Below, in pieces: positions 33,253 through 44,700 of a stretch of 64,000 nt of DNA. Numbering within the stretch: position 1 is the stretch's first letter; the number at the start of each line of letters is the position of its first letter. Position numbers and translations under genes: made by a program. The DNA is from Anaerococcus vaginalis ATCC 51170 (GTDB taxonomy: Bacteria; Bacillota; Clostridia; Tissierellales; Peptoniphilaceae). Location: the NCBI RefSeq assembly GCF_000163295.1, contig NZ_GG700527.1, positions 138,271 to 202,270 of the forward strand. Direction: 5' to 3'. A model generated the notes under the pieces. The model did not search any database and was not told where the DNA came from. It worked only from the letters and a program-made list of their open reading frames with translations.

Positions 33253-34479
33253 ATGAAAAAAAGTAAAAAAATATTATTTTTGGCTCTAAGTATGTCTTTG
33301 GCATTTTCGCCAATTAATAGCATGATTTCAAATAAGGCAAATGTTGCTTATGCTGAAGAGATTATGAGTGAGGATAAAGAATTAACTCCAGAGGAATTTA
33401 TACAAAAAGCTAAAGACTTTGTAAATTCAGAAGAATTTAAGCAATATACAAAAGAAGGTCAAGACGCATATATAAAATTAATTGAAGATTTAAAAGTTGA
33501 AAATGTAGAAGAGAAAAAAGAAGAAATTTTAAAATCTATTGATAGTATAAAATTATCTTATATAAAAAAACAATACGAAGATTTGAAAGAAGAAGTTTTT
33601 AAATTAAAAGCTGAATCCTTGTCTGATGACTTGAAAAATGAACTTGATTCCTATAAAGATTCTTATGATAGTTATAAAGATTACGAAGAACAAATAAAAA
33701 ATCTAAAAACTACTAAATCAAATATAGAAAATTACAACAAGGATTTAAAAAAATTCAAGGACATTTTAAAAGATGGCTTAGAAAAAAATAGAAACTTTGG
33801 CATTGATTTAAGAGAAGAAAAATTAGTTTTGGATGATGCAAATTCAAATCTAGAAAAAGTAGAAAAAGCCATTGAAACCTTAAATAATAAGGTTAAGGCA
33901 TATAATGCTAAAACTTTGAAAGAAGAAATTATAGATAAGGAAGAAAATACAAAAAGTCAGTATTATTATAAAAAATCAGATGAAAGTTTGAAAAATAATT
34001 TCAATCAAAGTCTTGATGCTATAAAGAAAGCTTACAGCAAACTTCAAAACAAAGAAGAAGTTAATAATATTGATAATTTGGTAAATTCTTATAATACAGC
34101 CTACAAAAATCTTAATGGAGATAAGTTTATGGCTGAACATAAAAAACTTGTTGATTATTTTGAAAAAAATAAGGGCAAATTATCTTCATCAAATCAAAAA
34201 AAATATGCTGATTTAATTAAGGGATTACCAGATAAGGCTGATTCTAATTTGGATAGCATAAAAAAATTAAAAGCCGAAATAGAAAAAGCTATAGAAGAAA
34301 ATCAACAAAAAGGGAAATTAAGTAAAGTATCAAGGAAAGTTGCAGTTAAAAAACAACCTGCCACGAAGAAAAGTCGTTCCTTTGTAAGAACAGGAGTAAA
34401 ATCTGTAGGAATTGTTCTTGTAGTTTTAATACTTGCAGGAATTGCATATTTCTTTCTATCAAAGAAAAGTAAAAAATAA
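33253..34479 (+). CDS. Secreted coiled-coil protein with C-terminal membrane anchor
   Basis: A 408-residue protein of unknown function. It has an N-terminal signal peptide (MKKSKKILFLALSMSLAF, cleavage near AYAEE). A charged helical region of about 330 residues, rich in Lys, Glu, Asp, Leu and Asn, is probably coiled coil. A basic stretch (KKQPATKKSR) precedes one C-terminal transmembrane helix (VGIVLVVLILAGIAYFFL), then KKSKK. The tail resembles a sortase substrate but has no LPXTG-like motif, so it should stay membrane-anchored with its coil outside. Confidence 0.75.
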   Translation: MKKSKKILFLALSMSLAFSPINSMISNKANVAYAEEIMSEDKELTPEEFIQKAKDFVNSEEFKQYTKEGQDAYIKLIEDLKVENVEEKKEEILKSIDSIKLSYIKKQYEDLKEEVFKLKAESLSDDLKNELDSYKDSYDSYKDYEEQIKNLKTTKSNIENYNKDLKKFKDILKDGLEKNRNFGIDLREEKLVLDDANSNLEKVEKAIETLNNKVKAYNAKTLKEEIIDKEENTKSQYYYKKSDESLKNNFNQSLDAIKKAYSKLQNKEEVNNIDNLVNSYNTAYKNLNGDKFMAEHKKLVDYFEKNKGKLSSSNQKKYADLIKGLPDKADSNLDSIKKLKAEIEKAIEENQQKGKLSKVSRKVAVKKQPATKKSRSFVRTGVKSVGIVLVVLILAGIAYFFLSKKSKK

Positions 34480-34491
34480 TAAATAATAAAG

Positions 34492-34524
34492 AAAAATCTT
34501 CAAGTAAAACTTGAAGATTTTTTC
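34492..34524. terminator. Bidirectional terminator between coiled-coil gene and fbp
   Basis: AAAAATCTTCAAG (34492-34504) and CTTGAAGATTTTT (34510-34522) form a perfect 13-bp stem around TAAAA. It lies between two convergent genes, with T-rich sequence on both sides. Confidence 0.88.
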
Positions 34525-34525
34525 T

Positions 34526-36463
34526 TTAAGAATTTATTTTATTTGAAATATTTTTGCCCTTATCTATAACTTCCAATAATTCTTTCAAAACTTCTATTCT
34601 TGCTCTTATTTTTTCGCCTTCATCTGTATCTTTTATAAGCATTCTTGGAATAAGTTTTTCAGTTTCGTAAATTTTTGGAGTATAGGCTCCCATGTTATCT
34701 CTAATGTGTGAATATGAAACGTGTTCTGCAAGGGCTACGTGGTGGGAATTATACATCAAAGTGTAGCCTGCAATGCCTGTCTTTTTTTGGTAAGGTTTTG
34801 AAATTCCACCGTCAATTACATATAATTTTCCATTTGCTCTTACTGGTTTTTTACCTTCTTTGACTCTAACTGGGACGTGACCGTTTATAATTCTTCTTCT
34901 TTCGCATTTTAAATCAAATTCATCCAAAATTTTATCGCAAATTTCTTCTTTTTTATTTAAATCATAATAAGCATTCATTTTTTCGTATTTTAAATTTTTA
35001 TCATCTACCAATAAATTTTCAAAATACGAATATTGACTTTTGCCAAAAATTGGAGATTTTTTTCCACAAACCAAGTACCAGCAAATATCTTGAGCAAATT
35101 CTTTTTTCTTTGAATCATTTGAAAAATAAGCATCTCTTGCAAGCTTATCAAAAATATCAAGCATGGCTTTTCCTTTATAGGATTTGCCATTTATTTTTAC
35201 TTCTTGGAAATTTCCATCAGAGTCCATTGGAATACAACCGTGAAATAAAAGCGAACCGTTGGATTTTTTGTACATTGAACCATTTGTGTACATAAATTTA
35301 ATGTGCCTATTTAAAAGAAGGTTTTTTGAAAATTCTTTTTGGAGAATATCAATTATAAATTCTTCTTCATAAGTTAATTTTGATGGATTTTTTGGGTCAA
35401 TAGTTGGGAAATTTGTATCAAGAAGTTTTGCTCCCTTATAGGTCATGTCATCAAAATTAATATGTTTCAAAGAATTTCTATCATCCATATTAAAATCTGG
35501 ATTTCTTTCAAGAAGCAAGCTATCAAGTTTAAACCTAATTACGCTCATAGCTTTATACATTTTTGCAGCCACATCTTTATTTACCTTATCGTAAATATTT
35601 TCTTCAAAAATTTTCGGCATAAATCTCTCACATGGGTCATCCCTATAAGTTTTCATCGAAAATTCATAAAGTGGTCTTAAATTTATTCCATAACCTTCTT
35701 CAATAAAGTCAAAATTATTGTAGGAAAATGCATTGCAAAGGCAAGCTGCAATCAAAGCTTTATTTCCACTTACAGCTCCCATCCAAGCAAGATCGTGATT
35801 TCCCCACTGAATATCAACATTTGGAAAAGAAATTAATTCATCCATAATAATATGAGGTTCAGGGCCTCTGTCGTAAATATCTCCAACTATGTGGAGGCTA
35901 TCAACAGAAATTCTTTGGATTAGGCTTGATAAAACAATAATAAAATCATCAGCAGCCTTATATTTTATAATATTTTCAATTATCTTTTCATAATATAATT
36001 TTTTATTAAATTCAGAATCATTTGTGTACAAAAGTTCATCGATAATTTCTTTGTAATTTGTAGGAAATTTTTCTTTTACTGTATCTTTTGGATATTTTGT
36101 AGAAACAAACCTAAACAAATTTACAAGTCTGTGAATATTAATTGTGTACCAATCATCATCAACAATATTTTCTTCCTTTAATCTTACAAGTTCTCTTTCT
36201 GGATTATAAATCAAACTTGCCAAATCGTCTTGGTCTTTTTTTATCAAAGTATCGCCAAAATATTGCTTAGTCTTATCTCTAATATTTCCAGCAGCCGACC
36301 TTAAAAGATGAATAAAAGCCTTAGCCTCTCCATGAAGATCAGAAAAAAAGTATTCAGTTCCCTTTGGAAGGTATAATTTTGCGTTTAAACCAATCAATTC
36401 ATCAACTAAATGAGTCCTACTTGGATAATTTTCTCTAAGAAGATTTAAATATTTTTCGTTCAT
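34526..36463 (-). CDS. fbp: Fructose-1,6-bisphosphatase, class III
   Basis: The gluconeogenic enzyme hydrolyses fructose-1,6-bisphosphate. I start at the ATG at 36463 (MNEKYLNLLRENYPS, 645 residues), which follows AAGGG at a suitable distance; the longer frame from 36499 has no site. Class III enzymes of about 640-670 residues belong to the metallophosphoesterase fold. FFSDLHGE, HIVGDIYDRGPEP, WGNHDLAWMG and the later NGHVPV carry the metal ligands. It complements the PPi-phosphofructokinase at 19.5 kb. Confidence 0.93.
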   Translation of the reverse strand: MNEKYLNLLRENYPSRTHLVDELIGLNAKLYLPKGTEYFFSDLHGEAKAFIHLLRSAAGNIRDKTKQYFGDTLIKKDQDDLASLIYNPERELVRLKEENIVDDDWYTINIHRLVNLFRFVSTKYPKDTVKEKFPTNYKEIIDELLYTNDSEFNKKLYYEKIIENIIKYKAADDFIIVLSSLIQRISVDSLHIVGDIYDRGPEPHIIMDELISFPNVDIQWGNHDLAWMGAVSGNKALIAACLCNAFSYNNFDFIEEGYGINLRPLYEFSMKTYRDDPCERFMPKIFEENIYDKVNKDVAAKMYKAMSVIRFKLDSLLLERNPDFNMDDRNSLKHINFDDMTYKGAKLLDTNFPTIDPKNPSKLTYEEEFIIDILQKEFSKNLLLNRHIKFMYTNGSMYKKSNGSLLFHGCIPMDSDGNFQEVKINGKSYKGKAMLDIFDKLARDAYFSNDSKKKEFAQDICWYLVCGKKSPIFGKSQYSYFENLLVDDKNLKYEKMNAYYDLNKKEEICDKILDEFDLKCERRRIINGHVPVRVKEGKKPVRANGKLYVIDGGISKPYQKKTGIAGYTLMYNSHHVALAEHVSYSHIRDNMGAYTPKIYETEKLIPRMLIKDTDEGEKIRARIEVLKELLEVIDKGKNISNKINS

Positions 36464-36485
36464 AACAAACCCTTTCATAATAATT

Positions 36486-36513
36486 TCAAAAAAAAGCAAG
36501 GCTAACCTTACTT
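36486..36513 (-). terminator. Terminator between the membrane-protein gene and fbp
   Basis: On the minus strand AAGTAAGG (36506-36513) pairs with CCTTGCTT (36494-36501), with one G-U pair, followed by a T-run. It separates the two minus-strand genes into distinct units. Confidence 0.75.
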
Positions 36514-36550
36514 TTTCTCTTTTCTATACCTATATTAAATTCAAAACAAC

Positions 36551-37177
36551 TTACTTATTTTCTATATTTTCTTTTCTATTACTTACAATATCTTTTTGAT
36601 TTGTATTTCCCTCATCTTTTTTAACAAAAACTTGAGGATTTTCTTCTATCTTATTTTCTTTGGAATTTTTATCAGAAATTTCAATTTCTTTTTCATCTTC
36701 ATTTATTTTTTCAAAAGTTTTATTATCATCAACATTTATTTCATTAGAATTTTCTTCATCATAATAAACTTTGCTTTTTTCCCTAAGACCAATCATAGAA
36801 CCAATAATAAGGAAAATATTAAAAATATAGCTTACAATAAAAATTTTATCTCTAAAAAACACATGGCCGATAATAGAAATAAAAATAAAGAAAAATCCTG
36901 TAAAAATATTAAATAAAAAATATTCCCCAAACTTTATAGATTTAAAAATCTTCCTATCTACAGATGCGATTAATATAAATAACAAAAAAAGCATCACAAA
37001 CAAAATAGGTTTAATTATTTCAAGCGAAATATTTGAAAAGCCTAACAAATCAAAAATGGCAAAAACATAATTCCTATTTACCAATAAAGAAAACAAACTT
37101 GCCAAAAAAAGTGCCAAGCTAATAAACAAATAATAAATTGATGCTAGTCCTAAAAAAAACTTACTAATTTTTTTCAT
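36551..37177 (-). CDS. Four-helix membrane protein with acidic cytoplasmic tail
   Basis: I do not recognise this 208-residue protein. Four hydrophobic segments (about residues 7-33, 52-73, 85-108 and 112-132) are followed by a hydrophilic C-terminal tail of about 70 residues rich in Glu, Asn, Lys and Asp. A good AGGAGG precedes the ATG. It is monocistronic, with fbp downstream behind a terminator. Nothing indicates a function. Confidence 0.65.
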   Translation of the reverse strand: MKKISKFFLGLASIYYLFISLALFLASLFSLLVNRNYVFAIFDLLGFSNISLEIIKPILFVMLFLLFILIASVDRKIFKSIKFGEYFLFNIFTGFFFIFISIIGHVFFRDKIFIVSYIFNIFLIIGSMIGLREKSKVYYDEENSNEINVDDNKTFEKINEDEKEIEISDKNSKENKIEENPQVFVKKDEGNTNQKDIVSNRKENIENK

Positions 37178-37264
37178 TAAATCCTCCTATTTAAATTAAT
37201 TATACCACAAATATACAAAATCTACTTATCTATAAAAAACGATTTTTGATAAAAAATTTTATAG

Positions 37265-37270
37265 TATAAT
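37265..37270 (+). promoter_or_regulatory. -10 box of the nitroreductase gene
   Basis: TATAAT at 37265-37270 lies 23 bp before the ATG. The only TTGATA nearby (37246-37251) is just 13 bp away, too close for a normal -35, so the promoter is only partly supported. Confidence 0.35.
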
Positions 37271-37293
37271 AAAAGAAAAGAAGGGAGATATTT

Positions 37294-37806
37294 ATGGATT
37301 TTGACAAGGTAATAGATACAAGAGTTTCAACAAGAAAATATATAGATAAAAAAATTGAAAAAAATAATCTAGAAAAAATTGTAGATGCAGGAGTAAAAGC
37401 CCCAGTTGGAAATAGCTTATACGAAAATATGGCAATAACTGTAATAAGCAATAAGGATTTAATTCAAGAAATTTTAGAAGAAGCTAGAGAAATTGTAAAT
37501 GATCCAAAAGCAAATCCGATTTATTCAGCTCCATATTTAATAATAATTTCAGCAAAAGAAGGTCACATAACAAGACTTGAAGATACAGCTTGCATTATAG
37601 AAAATATGGCACTAAAAGCAACAGATCTTGAAATAGGCTCTTGTTATATAAGGGGAATGTTTGAAAGATTCGATAAAGATGCAAGATTTATCAAAAAATT
37701 AAATTTAGAAGAAAATTTCTATCCAGTTCATGGTCTTATACTTGGTTATCCTAAAGAAAAATTACAAGGCAAAAATCATAAGATAAAAACAAATTATATA
37801 GACTGA
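37294..37806 (+). CDS. Nitroreductase-family flavoprotein
   Basis: A 170-residue member of the NAD(P)H/FMN nitroreductase fold. STRKYIDK near the N-terminus is the FMN-phosphate binding signature (S/TxRxF), and a GAP-like APVGNS and an ENMALKATDLEIGSCYI region follow. It is shorter than most nitroreductases. The natural substrate is unknown. It is monocistronic, between the divergent membrane gene and the rpoB leader. Confidence 0.82.
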   Translation: MDFDKVIDTRVSTRKYIDKKIEKNNLEKIVDAGVKAPVGNSLYENMAITVISNKDLIQEILEEAREIVNDPKANPIYSAPYLIIISAKEGHITRLEDTACIIENMALKATDLEIGSCYIRGMFERFDKDARFIKKLNLEENFYPVHGLILGYPKEKLQGKNHKIKTNYID

Positions 37807-37890
37807 TTTATTTGACAAATTTACAAAAAAATATATAGTAAGTGAAAATCAAATAGAGATTAAAATAATTTGAAAAATCTCCTAAATTAT

Positions 37891-37920
37891 TTGACATTTA
37901 CTAGCGTGTAGTGATATAAT
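37891..37920 (+). promoter_or_regulatory. Strong sigma-A promoter of rpoBC
   Basis: A consensus TTGACA (37891-37896) and consensus TATAAT (37915-37920) are separated by 18 bp. Transcription should begin near 37927, giving an rpoB leader of about 135 nt. Confidence 0.88.
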
Positions 37921-37926
37921 AAACAA

Positions 37927-38060
37927 TTGCTAGAATTCTAATTTAGCGAGATTTTTTATTTATGTAAAAAAGGCTTAGTTTTCTATTTTAAGCCTAGAAA
38001 TTACATAAAAGGTCATAAGCAAAGTTTTAGGCTAAAAGCAAGATAAAGGAGTAATTTATA
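37927..38060 (+). promoter_or_regulatory. Structured rpoB leader with alternative pairings
   Basis: TATGTAA (37961-37967) pairs with TTACATA (38001-38007), enclosing AGGCTTA (37971-37977) with TAAGCCT (37989-37995). AGCCTA at 37991-37996 can instead pair with TAGGCT at 38028-38033, which is exclusive with the first fold. A weaker TTGCTA/TAGCGA hairpin followed by ATTTTTT lies at the leader start (about 37926-37957) and could attenuate. No known RNA family is recognised. Confidence 0.45.
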
Positions 38061-41000
38061 GTGCAATATCATAAAGAGTTATTTGGTAAAACTGAACGTG
38101 TTAGCTTTTCTAAATTTCCTCAAGTTCTTGATTTGCCAAACCTATTAAAAGTTCAAAAAGACTCTTATAGGTGGTTTGTCGAAGAAGGATTGGGAGAAAT
38201 CTTGGAAGATATTTCCCCAATCGAAGATTATAATGGCAATTTAATACTTGAATTTGTTGGATATGATTTTGATGATGAAACAAAATATACAATAGAAGAA
38301 GCAAAATACAAAGACACAACATATTCTAGAGACCTTAAAGTTAAGGCTAGGCTTATTAATAAGGAAACTGAAGAAGTAAAAGAGCAAGAAGTATTTATGG
38401 GAGATTTCCCAATGATGACAGACTCAGCAACTTTCGTAATAAATGGTGCTGAAAGAGTTATTGTAAGTCAGCTTGTAAGAAGTCCTGGAGTTTATTATGC
38501 ATCAGAGCTTGATAAATCAGGAAATAAAATGTATTCTTCAACAGTTATACCTAACAGAGGAGCATGGATTGAATTTGATACTGACGCATCTCATACAGTA
38601 AATGTAAGACTTGATCGTACAAGAAAACTTCCAGCTACAACTCTTGTAAGAGCTTTACTTTTTGAAAATGATGAAGAAATAATTGAAGCTTTAGGAGATA
38701 CTGAACATTTAAGAAACACTCTTGAAAAAGAAAATTCAGAAACAAGCGAAGAAGCTTTAATAGAAATTTACAAAAAATTAAAACCAGGAGACCCTGCCAG
38801 TCTAGAATCTGCACAAAATTTAATAAATAATCTTTTATTCGATGATAGAAGATATGACCTTGCTAAAGTAGGAAGATACAAATACAACAAGAAACTAGCT
38901 TTACATGATAGGCTTATAGATCAAATTTCTGCAAAAGATGTAGTAAGTGATGAAACAGGCGAGCTTTTTGTAAAAGCTGGAGAAATGATAGATAGACAAA
39001 CTGCTCTTAATATAGAAAATAGCGGAATTAATGTTGTAGACATAATTGTAAAACAAGAAAACGGTGAGGACAAAGAATTAAGAATTTGTGGAAACCACTT
39101 TGTTTATCTTGATTCTTTTGAAGAATTAGAGGGATTTGATCTTGAAGATCTTGAATTATCAGAAAAAGTATATTATCCAGTAATGAGAGAAATACTTGAC
39201 GAAAATGAAGATAAAGAATCAATTATAAATGAAATTGAAAGAAGAAAAAAAGAACTTTGTCCAAAAAATATAGTAAAATCTGATATTCTTGCTGCAGTAA
39301 ATTATCAATTTAACCTTTTTGAAGGAATAGGCGATGTTGATGATATTGACCACTTAGGAAATAGAAGAGTTAGAGGCGTTGGAGAATTATTACAAAACCA
39401 ATTTAGAATTGGTCTTGCAAGAATGGAAAGAGTTGTAAGAGAAAGAATGACAACTCAAGATCCTGACCTTGCAACTCCTCAAGGACTTATAAATATAAAA
39501 CCAGTAACAGCTGTAATAAAAGAATTTTTCGGCTCAAGTCAGCTTTCACAATTTATGGATCAAACAAATCCAATGAGTGAGCTAACTCACAAAAGAAGAT
39601 TATCAGCTTTAGGACCAGGTGGACTTTCAAGAGATAGGGCAGGAGTAGAAGTAAGGGACGTTCACGATTCCCACTACGGAAGAATTTGTCCAATAGAAAC
39701 TCCAGAAGGACCAAACATCGGTCTAATTACATCTCTTACAACTTATGCAAGAATTAATAAATACGGATTTATTGAAACACCTTACAGAAAAGTTGGCAAA
39801 GATGGACACGTAACAGATGAAATAGATTATTTAACAGCAGATGTTGAAGATAATTTCATAATTGCCCAAGCTAACGAGCCACTTGATGAAAATAATAGAT
39901 TTATAAATGACCGTGTTTCAGGACGTGGTATAAATGGAGAAAATGATATTTATCCAAGAGAAAAAGTTGAATACATGGACGTTTCTCCTCAACAAATCGT
40001 ATCAGTTGGAGCAAGTTTGATTCCTTTCTTAGAAAATGACGACTCAACACGTGCTCTAATGGGTGCCAACATGCAAAGACAAGCAGTTCCTCTTTTAAAA
40101 TCCCAAGCTCCAATAGTTGCTACAGGAATTGAACATAGGGCTGCAAAAGATTCTGGTGTTTGTGTAGTAAGCAAAAATGCTGGAGAAGTTGTATATGTTG
40201 GAGATGAAAAAATCAGAATCAAAAGAGATTCAGATGGAGAAATTGATTATTATAGACTTCTTAAATTTAGACGTGCAAACCAAGGAACAACAATTAACCA
40301 AAGACCAATTGTAAAACTTGGAGAACATGTTGATGCAAATGAAATAATTGCAGATGGTCCTTCAACAGAACAAGGAGAGCTTGCCCTTGGTAAAAATATT
40401 CTCATTGCCTTTACAACATGGGAAGGATATAACTACGAAGATGCTATGCTTTTAAATGAACAATTAGTAATGGATGATGTCCTTACATCAGTTCACATAG
40501 AAGAGCATGAATGTGAAGCTCGTGAAACAAAACTTGGTGCTGAAGAAATAACAAAAGATATTCCAAATGTTGGCGATGACATGAAGAAAAATCTTGATGA
40601 AAATGGTGTTATTAGAATCGGTGCTGAAGTTAAAAGTGGCGATATTTTGGTAGGAAAAGTTTCGCCAAAAGGAGAAACTGAACTATCTCCAGAAGAAAGA
40701 CTATTAAGAGCAATCTTTGGAGAAAAAGCTCGTGAAGTTCGTGACACATCACTTACAGTTCCACATGGAGAAAGTGGTATTGTTGTTGATGTCAAAGAAT
40801 ATAACAAAAAAGATGGAGATGAATTATCTCCAGGTGTAAATAAAGTTATTAGAGTTTTTGTTGCAACCAAAAGAAAAATTATGGTTGGAGATAAAATGTG
40901 TGGTAGACACGGTAACAAGGGTGTCGTTTCAAGAATTATGCCAAGAGAAGATATGCCTTTCTTACCAGACGGAACTCCAATTCAAATTTGCTTGAACCCA

Positions 41001-41771
41001 TTAGGTATTCCTTCACGTATGAATATCGGACAAGTTTTGGAAGTTCACATGGGTCTTGCTGCAAGAACTATGGGATGGAAGATTGCTACACCAGTATTTG
41101 ATGGTGCTTTGGATACAGAAATAGAAGAAGCTCTTGAACAAGCTCAAAAAACAGCTCCATATGTAAATAAAACAGGAAAAATCAGACTTCGTGATGGTAG
41201 GACCGGAGAAGAATTTGATAACCCAGTTACAGTTGGAGTAATGTATATGCTAAAACTTCACCACATGGTTGAAGAAAAAATTCACGCTAGAAGTATTGGA
41301 CCTTACTCACTTGTAACCCAACAACCTTTAGGTGGAAAGGCGCAATTTGGTGGACAAAGATTTGGAGAAATGGAAGTTTGGGCCCTAGAAGCATACGGTG
41401 CAAGTCATACTCTTCAAGAAATGCTAACTGTAAAATCTGATGATGTTACAGGAAGAGTTAAAACTTACGAATCTATTGTTAAGGGAGAAAATGTTCCAGA
41501 ACCAGGTACACCAGAATCTTTCAAAGTATTGGTAAAAGAATTACAATCTCTAGCCCTAGATGTTGAGCTTTTAGATGAAGATGGAAATGTAATTGAAATT
41601 AAAGAAAATATAGACGAACAAGATAAGTTCTCAGAAGTTGAAAAGATTGATGCATCAAAAATTAGAAGCCAATCAAAAAAACTTAGTGGAGCAAATCTTT
41701 CAGCAAAAGAAGAGGAAAAAGTAGAAGTAACAGATTCTACTAATGAAGATATAGAAGAGCTAGAAGATTAA
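38061..41771 (+). CDS. rpoB: DNA-directed RNA polymerase subunit beta
   Basis: A 1236-residue beta subunit starting at a GTG after AAAGGAG. The rifampicin region reads [20 protein letters not shown] and then LSALGPGG, with wild-type residues at the classic resistance positions. The catalytic Lys region [15 protein letters not shown] and the C-terminal [18 protein letters not shown] are present. The C-terminal ~90 residues form an acidic, variable tail. rplJ/rplL, which often precede rpoB, are not here. Confidence 0.98.
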   Translation: MQYHKELFGKTERVSFSKFPQVLDLPNLLKVQKDSYRWFVEEGLGEILEDISPIEDYNGNLILEFVGYDFDDETKYTIEEAKYKDTTYSRDLKVKARLINKETEEVKEQEVFMGDFPMMTDSATFVINGAERVIVSQLVRSPGVYYASELDKSGNKMYSSTVIPNRGAWIEFDTDASHTVNVRLDRTRKLPATTLVRALLFENDEEIIEALGDTEHLRNTLEKENSETSEEALIEIYKKLKPGDPASLESAQNLINNLLFDDRRYDLAKVGRYKYNKKLALHDRLIDQISAKDVVSDETGELFVKAGEMIDRQTALNIENSGINVVDIIVKQENGEDKELRICGNHFVYLDSFEELEGFDLEDLELSEKVYYPVMREILDENEDKESIINEIERRKKELCPKNIVKSDILAAVNYQFNLFEGIGDVDDIDHLGNRRVRGVGELLQNQFRIGLARMERVVRERMTTQDPDLATPQGLINIKPVTAVIKEFFGSSQLSQFMDQTNPMSELTHKRRLSALGPGGLSRDRAGVEVRDVHDSHYGRICPIETPEGPNIGLITSLTTYARINKYGFIETPYRKVGKDGHVTDEIDYLTADVEDNFIIAQANEPLDENNRFINDRVSGRGINGENDIYPREKVEYMDVSPQQIVSVGASLIPFLENDDSTRALMGANMQRQAVPLLKSQAPIVATGIEHRAAKDSGVCVVSKNAGEVVYVGDEKIRIKRDSDGEIDYYRLLKFRRANQGTTINQRPIVKLGEHVDANEIIADGPSTEQGELALGKNILIAFTTWEGYNYEDAMLLNEQLVMDDVLTSVHIEEHECEARETKLGAEEITKDIPNVGDDMKKNLDENGVIRIGAEVKSGDILVGKVSPKGETELSPEERLLRAIFGEKAREVRDTSLTVPHGESGIVVDVKEYNKKDGDELSPGVNKVIRVFVATKRKIMVGDKMCGRHGNKGVVSRIMPREDMPFLPDGTPIQICLNPLGIPSRMNIGQVLEVHMGLAARTMGWKIATPVFDGALDTEIEEALEQAQKTAPYVNKTGKIRLRDGRTGEEFDNPVTVGVMYMLKLHHMVEEKIHARSIGPYSLVTQQPLGGKAQFGGQRFGEMEVWALEAYGASHTLQEMLTVKSDDVTGRVKTYESIVKGENVPEPGTPESFKVLVKELQSLALDVELLDEDGNVIEIKENIDEQDKFSEVEKIDASKIRSQSKKLSGANLSAKEEEKVEVTDSTNEDIEELED

Positions 41772-41781
41772 GGGGGATTTT

Positions 41782-44700
41782 TTGTCAGAATTACAAGAAT
41801 TTGGTGCTATGAGAATGAAAATAGCATCTCCTGAAAAAATCAGATCATGGTCCCATGGCGAAGTAAAAAAACCAGAAACTATCAATTACAGAACACTTAA
41901 ACCTGAAAAAGATGGTTTATTCTGTGAGAAAATTTTTGGACCAACCAAGGATTATGAATGCTCTTGTGGTAAATACAAGAGAATTAGATATAAGGGTGTT
42001 GTTTGCGAAAAATGTGGTGTTGAAGTAACAAAATCTAAAGTAAGACGTGAAAGAATGGGACATATTGAACTTGCAGCTCCTGTAAGTCATATATGGTATT
42101 TCAAAGGAATCCCTTCAAAAATGGGTCTTCTATTAGATATGAGTCCAAGAGTTTTGGAAAAAATATTATATTTCGCATCCTATGTAGTAATAAATCCTGG
42201 AGAAACTGAATATTACGAAAAACAAGAATTATCTGAAAGCGAATATTCAGAGGCTCTAGATAATTATCCAGATGATACAGAATTTCAAGCTGAAATGGGA
42301 GCAGAAGCTGTTAAAAAACTTCTTGCTAACATGGATCTTAAAAAAGAATATGAATCTTTAATGAAAGAACTTGAAGATGCAAAAGGACAAAAGAAAGTAA
42401 GAATTTCTAGAAGACTTGAAGTAGTCGATGCATTTTTAACAAGTGGCAATAAACCAGAATGGATGATACTTGATGTTCTTCCAGTTATGCCACCAGAACT
42501 TAGACCAATGGTTCAACTTGAAGGTGGAAGATTTGCAACAAGTGATTTAAATGATTTATATAGAAGAGTTATAAATAGAAACAACAGATTAAAAAGACTT
42601 CTTGATATTGGAGCTCCAGAAATCATTGTAAGAAATGAAAAGAGAATGCTCCAAGAAGCTGTCGACGCTTTAATAGATAATGGTAGACGTGGACGTGCTG
42701 TAACAGGTGCATCAAATAGAAATATGAAATCTCTATCAGATTTATTAAAAGGTAAAAGTGGTAGATTTAGACAAAACTTACTTGGAAAAAGAGTAGATTA
42801 TTCAGGACGTTCTGTAATAGTTGTAGGTCCAAATCTTAAATTTAACCAATGTGGTTTGCCACAAGAGATGGCTCTAGAATTATTCAAACCTTTTATAATG
42901 AATAAGGTTGTGGAAAAAGACCTTGCTCATAATTTAAAATCTGCAAAAAAAATGGTTGAGAAAAAAGATCCAAGAGTATATGAAATACTTGAAGAAGTAA
43001 TAAAAGACCATCCAGTTTTATTAAACCGTGCCCCTACACTTCACAGACTTGGTATCCAAGCTTTTGAACCAGTTTTGGTTGAAGGAAAGGCAATGAAACT
43101 TCACCCACTTGCTTGTCCTGCTTTTAATGCGGACTTTGATGGGGACCAAATGGCAATCCATTTGCCTTTATCAAATGAAGCCCAAATTGAAGCAAGACTT
43201 TTGATGATGTCAACAAACAATATTCTTGGTCTAAAAGATGGTAAGGCAATAACAACTCCATCTCAAGATATGGTACTTGGTGCATATTATCTAACAACTA
43301 TCAAAGAAGGTGCAAAGGGCGAAGGAATGATTTTTGAAAATATTTCAGAAATGAAAAAAGCTCTTTTAAATCATGATGTTACCCTTCAAACAAAAGTTGG
43401 AGTAAGAATTAAAAAAGATGAAAAAGATCCTGGAAAAATTGTAAATTCTTCAGTTGGTAGATTTATCTACAATGAAGGAATTCCACAAGATTTAGGATAT
43501 GTAAATAGAAAAGAAGATCCATATTCTCTAGAAGTTGATCAAGTTACATCATCTGGTGTATTAAAAGAAATTGTTGATCGCTGCTTTAGAAAACATGGAA
43601 ATATTAAAACAGCTTCAGTTCTAGATTATATTAAATCAACAGGATATAAGTTCTCAACTCTTTCAGGACTAACAGTTTCTATGTCAGATGTTACAATTCC
43701 ACATCAAAAATGGGATATAGTTTCAAAAGCTGATGAAGAAGTTGATAAGTATGAAAAACTTTATAGACGTGGATTTATAACTGATAACGAAAGATATGAA
43801 AAAGTTATTGATATTTGGAGAGAAGCAACTGATGAAGTAACAGCAGCTCTTCTTGATGAATTAAAATCTGACAATAATATTAAAATATTTGCAGATTCTG
43901 GAGCCCGTGGTTCTACAAACCAAATTAGGCAATTAGGCGGAATGCGTGGACTTATGTCAAGAGCCGATGGAAAAATCATAGAAATTCCTATAAAGGCTAA
44001 CTTCCGTGAAGGACTTTCAGTACAAGAATACTTTATTTCAACACACGGTTCTCGTAAGGGACTTACAGATACAGCTTTAAGAACTGCCGATTCAGGATAT
44101 TTGACAAGAAGAATGGTAGATATTTCTCAAGATGTTATCGTAACAGAAGATGATTGTGGTACAGATGGATATGTAGTTGCTCGTGAATTTAAAGATGGCA
44201 ACGAATTAATCGAAAATTTATTTACAAGAATTGTAGGACGTACATCATTTGAAGATATTTATGATAATGATGGGGAACTTATAGTTAGTAAAAATCAAAT
44301 TATTGACGAAGATAAGGCCGACAACATTGTAGCTAATGGAATTAAAGAAGTTAAACTTCGTTCAGTTCTAGAATGTAAATCTAAACATGGCGTTTGTGAA
44401 AAATGTTATGGTAGAAACCTTGCTACAGGCAAGAAAGTAAATATTGGAGAGGCTGTAGGAATTATAGCTGCTCAATCAATCGGAGAGCCAGGTACTCAGC
44501 TTACAATGAGAACTTTCCACTCAGGAGGAATCGCAGGAGTAGGAATTACTCAAGGTCTTCCAAGGGTTGAGGAGTTATTTGAAGCAAGAAAACCAAAAGG
44601 ACTTGCTTTTATTGCAGAAAACTCTGGAACAGTTTCATTAATTCAAAATGAAAAGAAAACTGATGTTGAAATTTTATCAGAAGATGGATATTCTAAAAAA

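Noticed and set aside
36596..36916. Plus-strand frame of 106 codons opposite the four-helix membrane protein
   Set aside because: It consists almost only of Ile, Phe, Asn and Lys, has no start site, and is antisense to a gene with a proper Shine-Dalgarno sequence.
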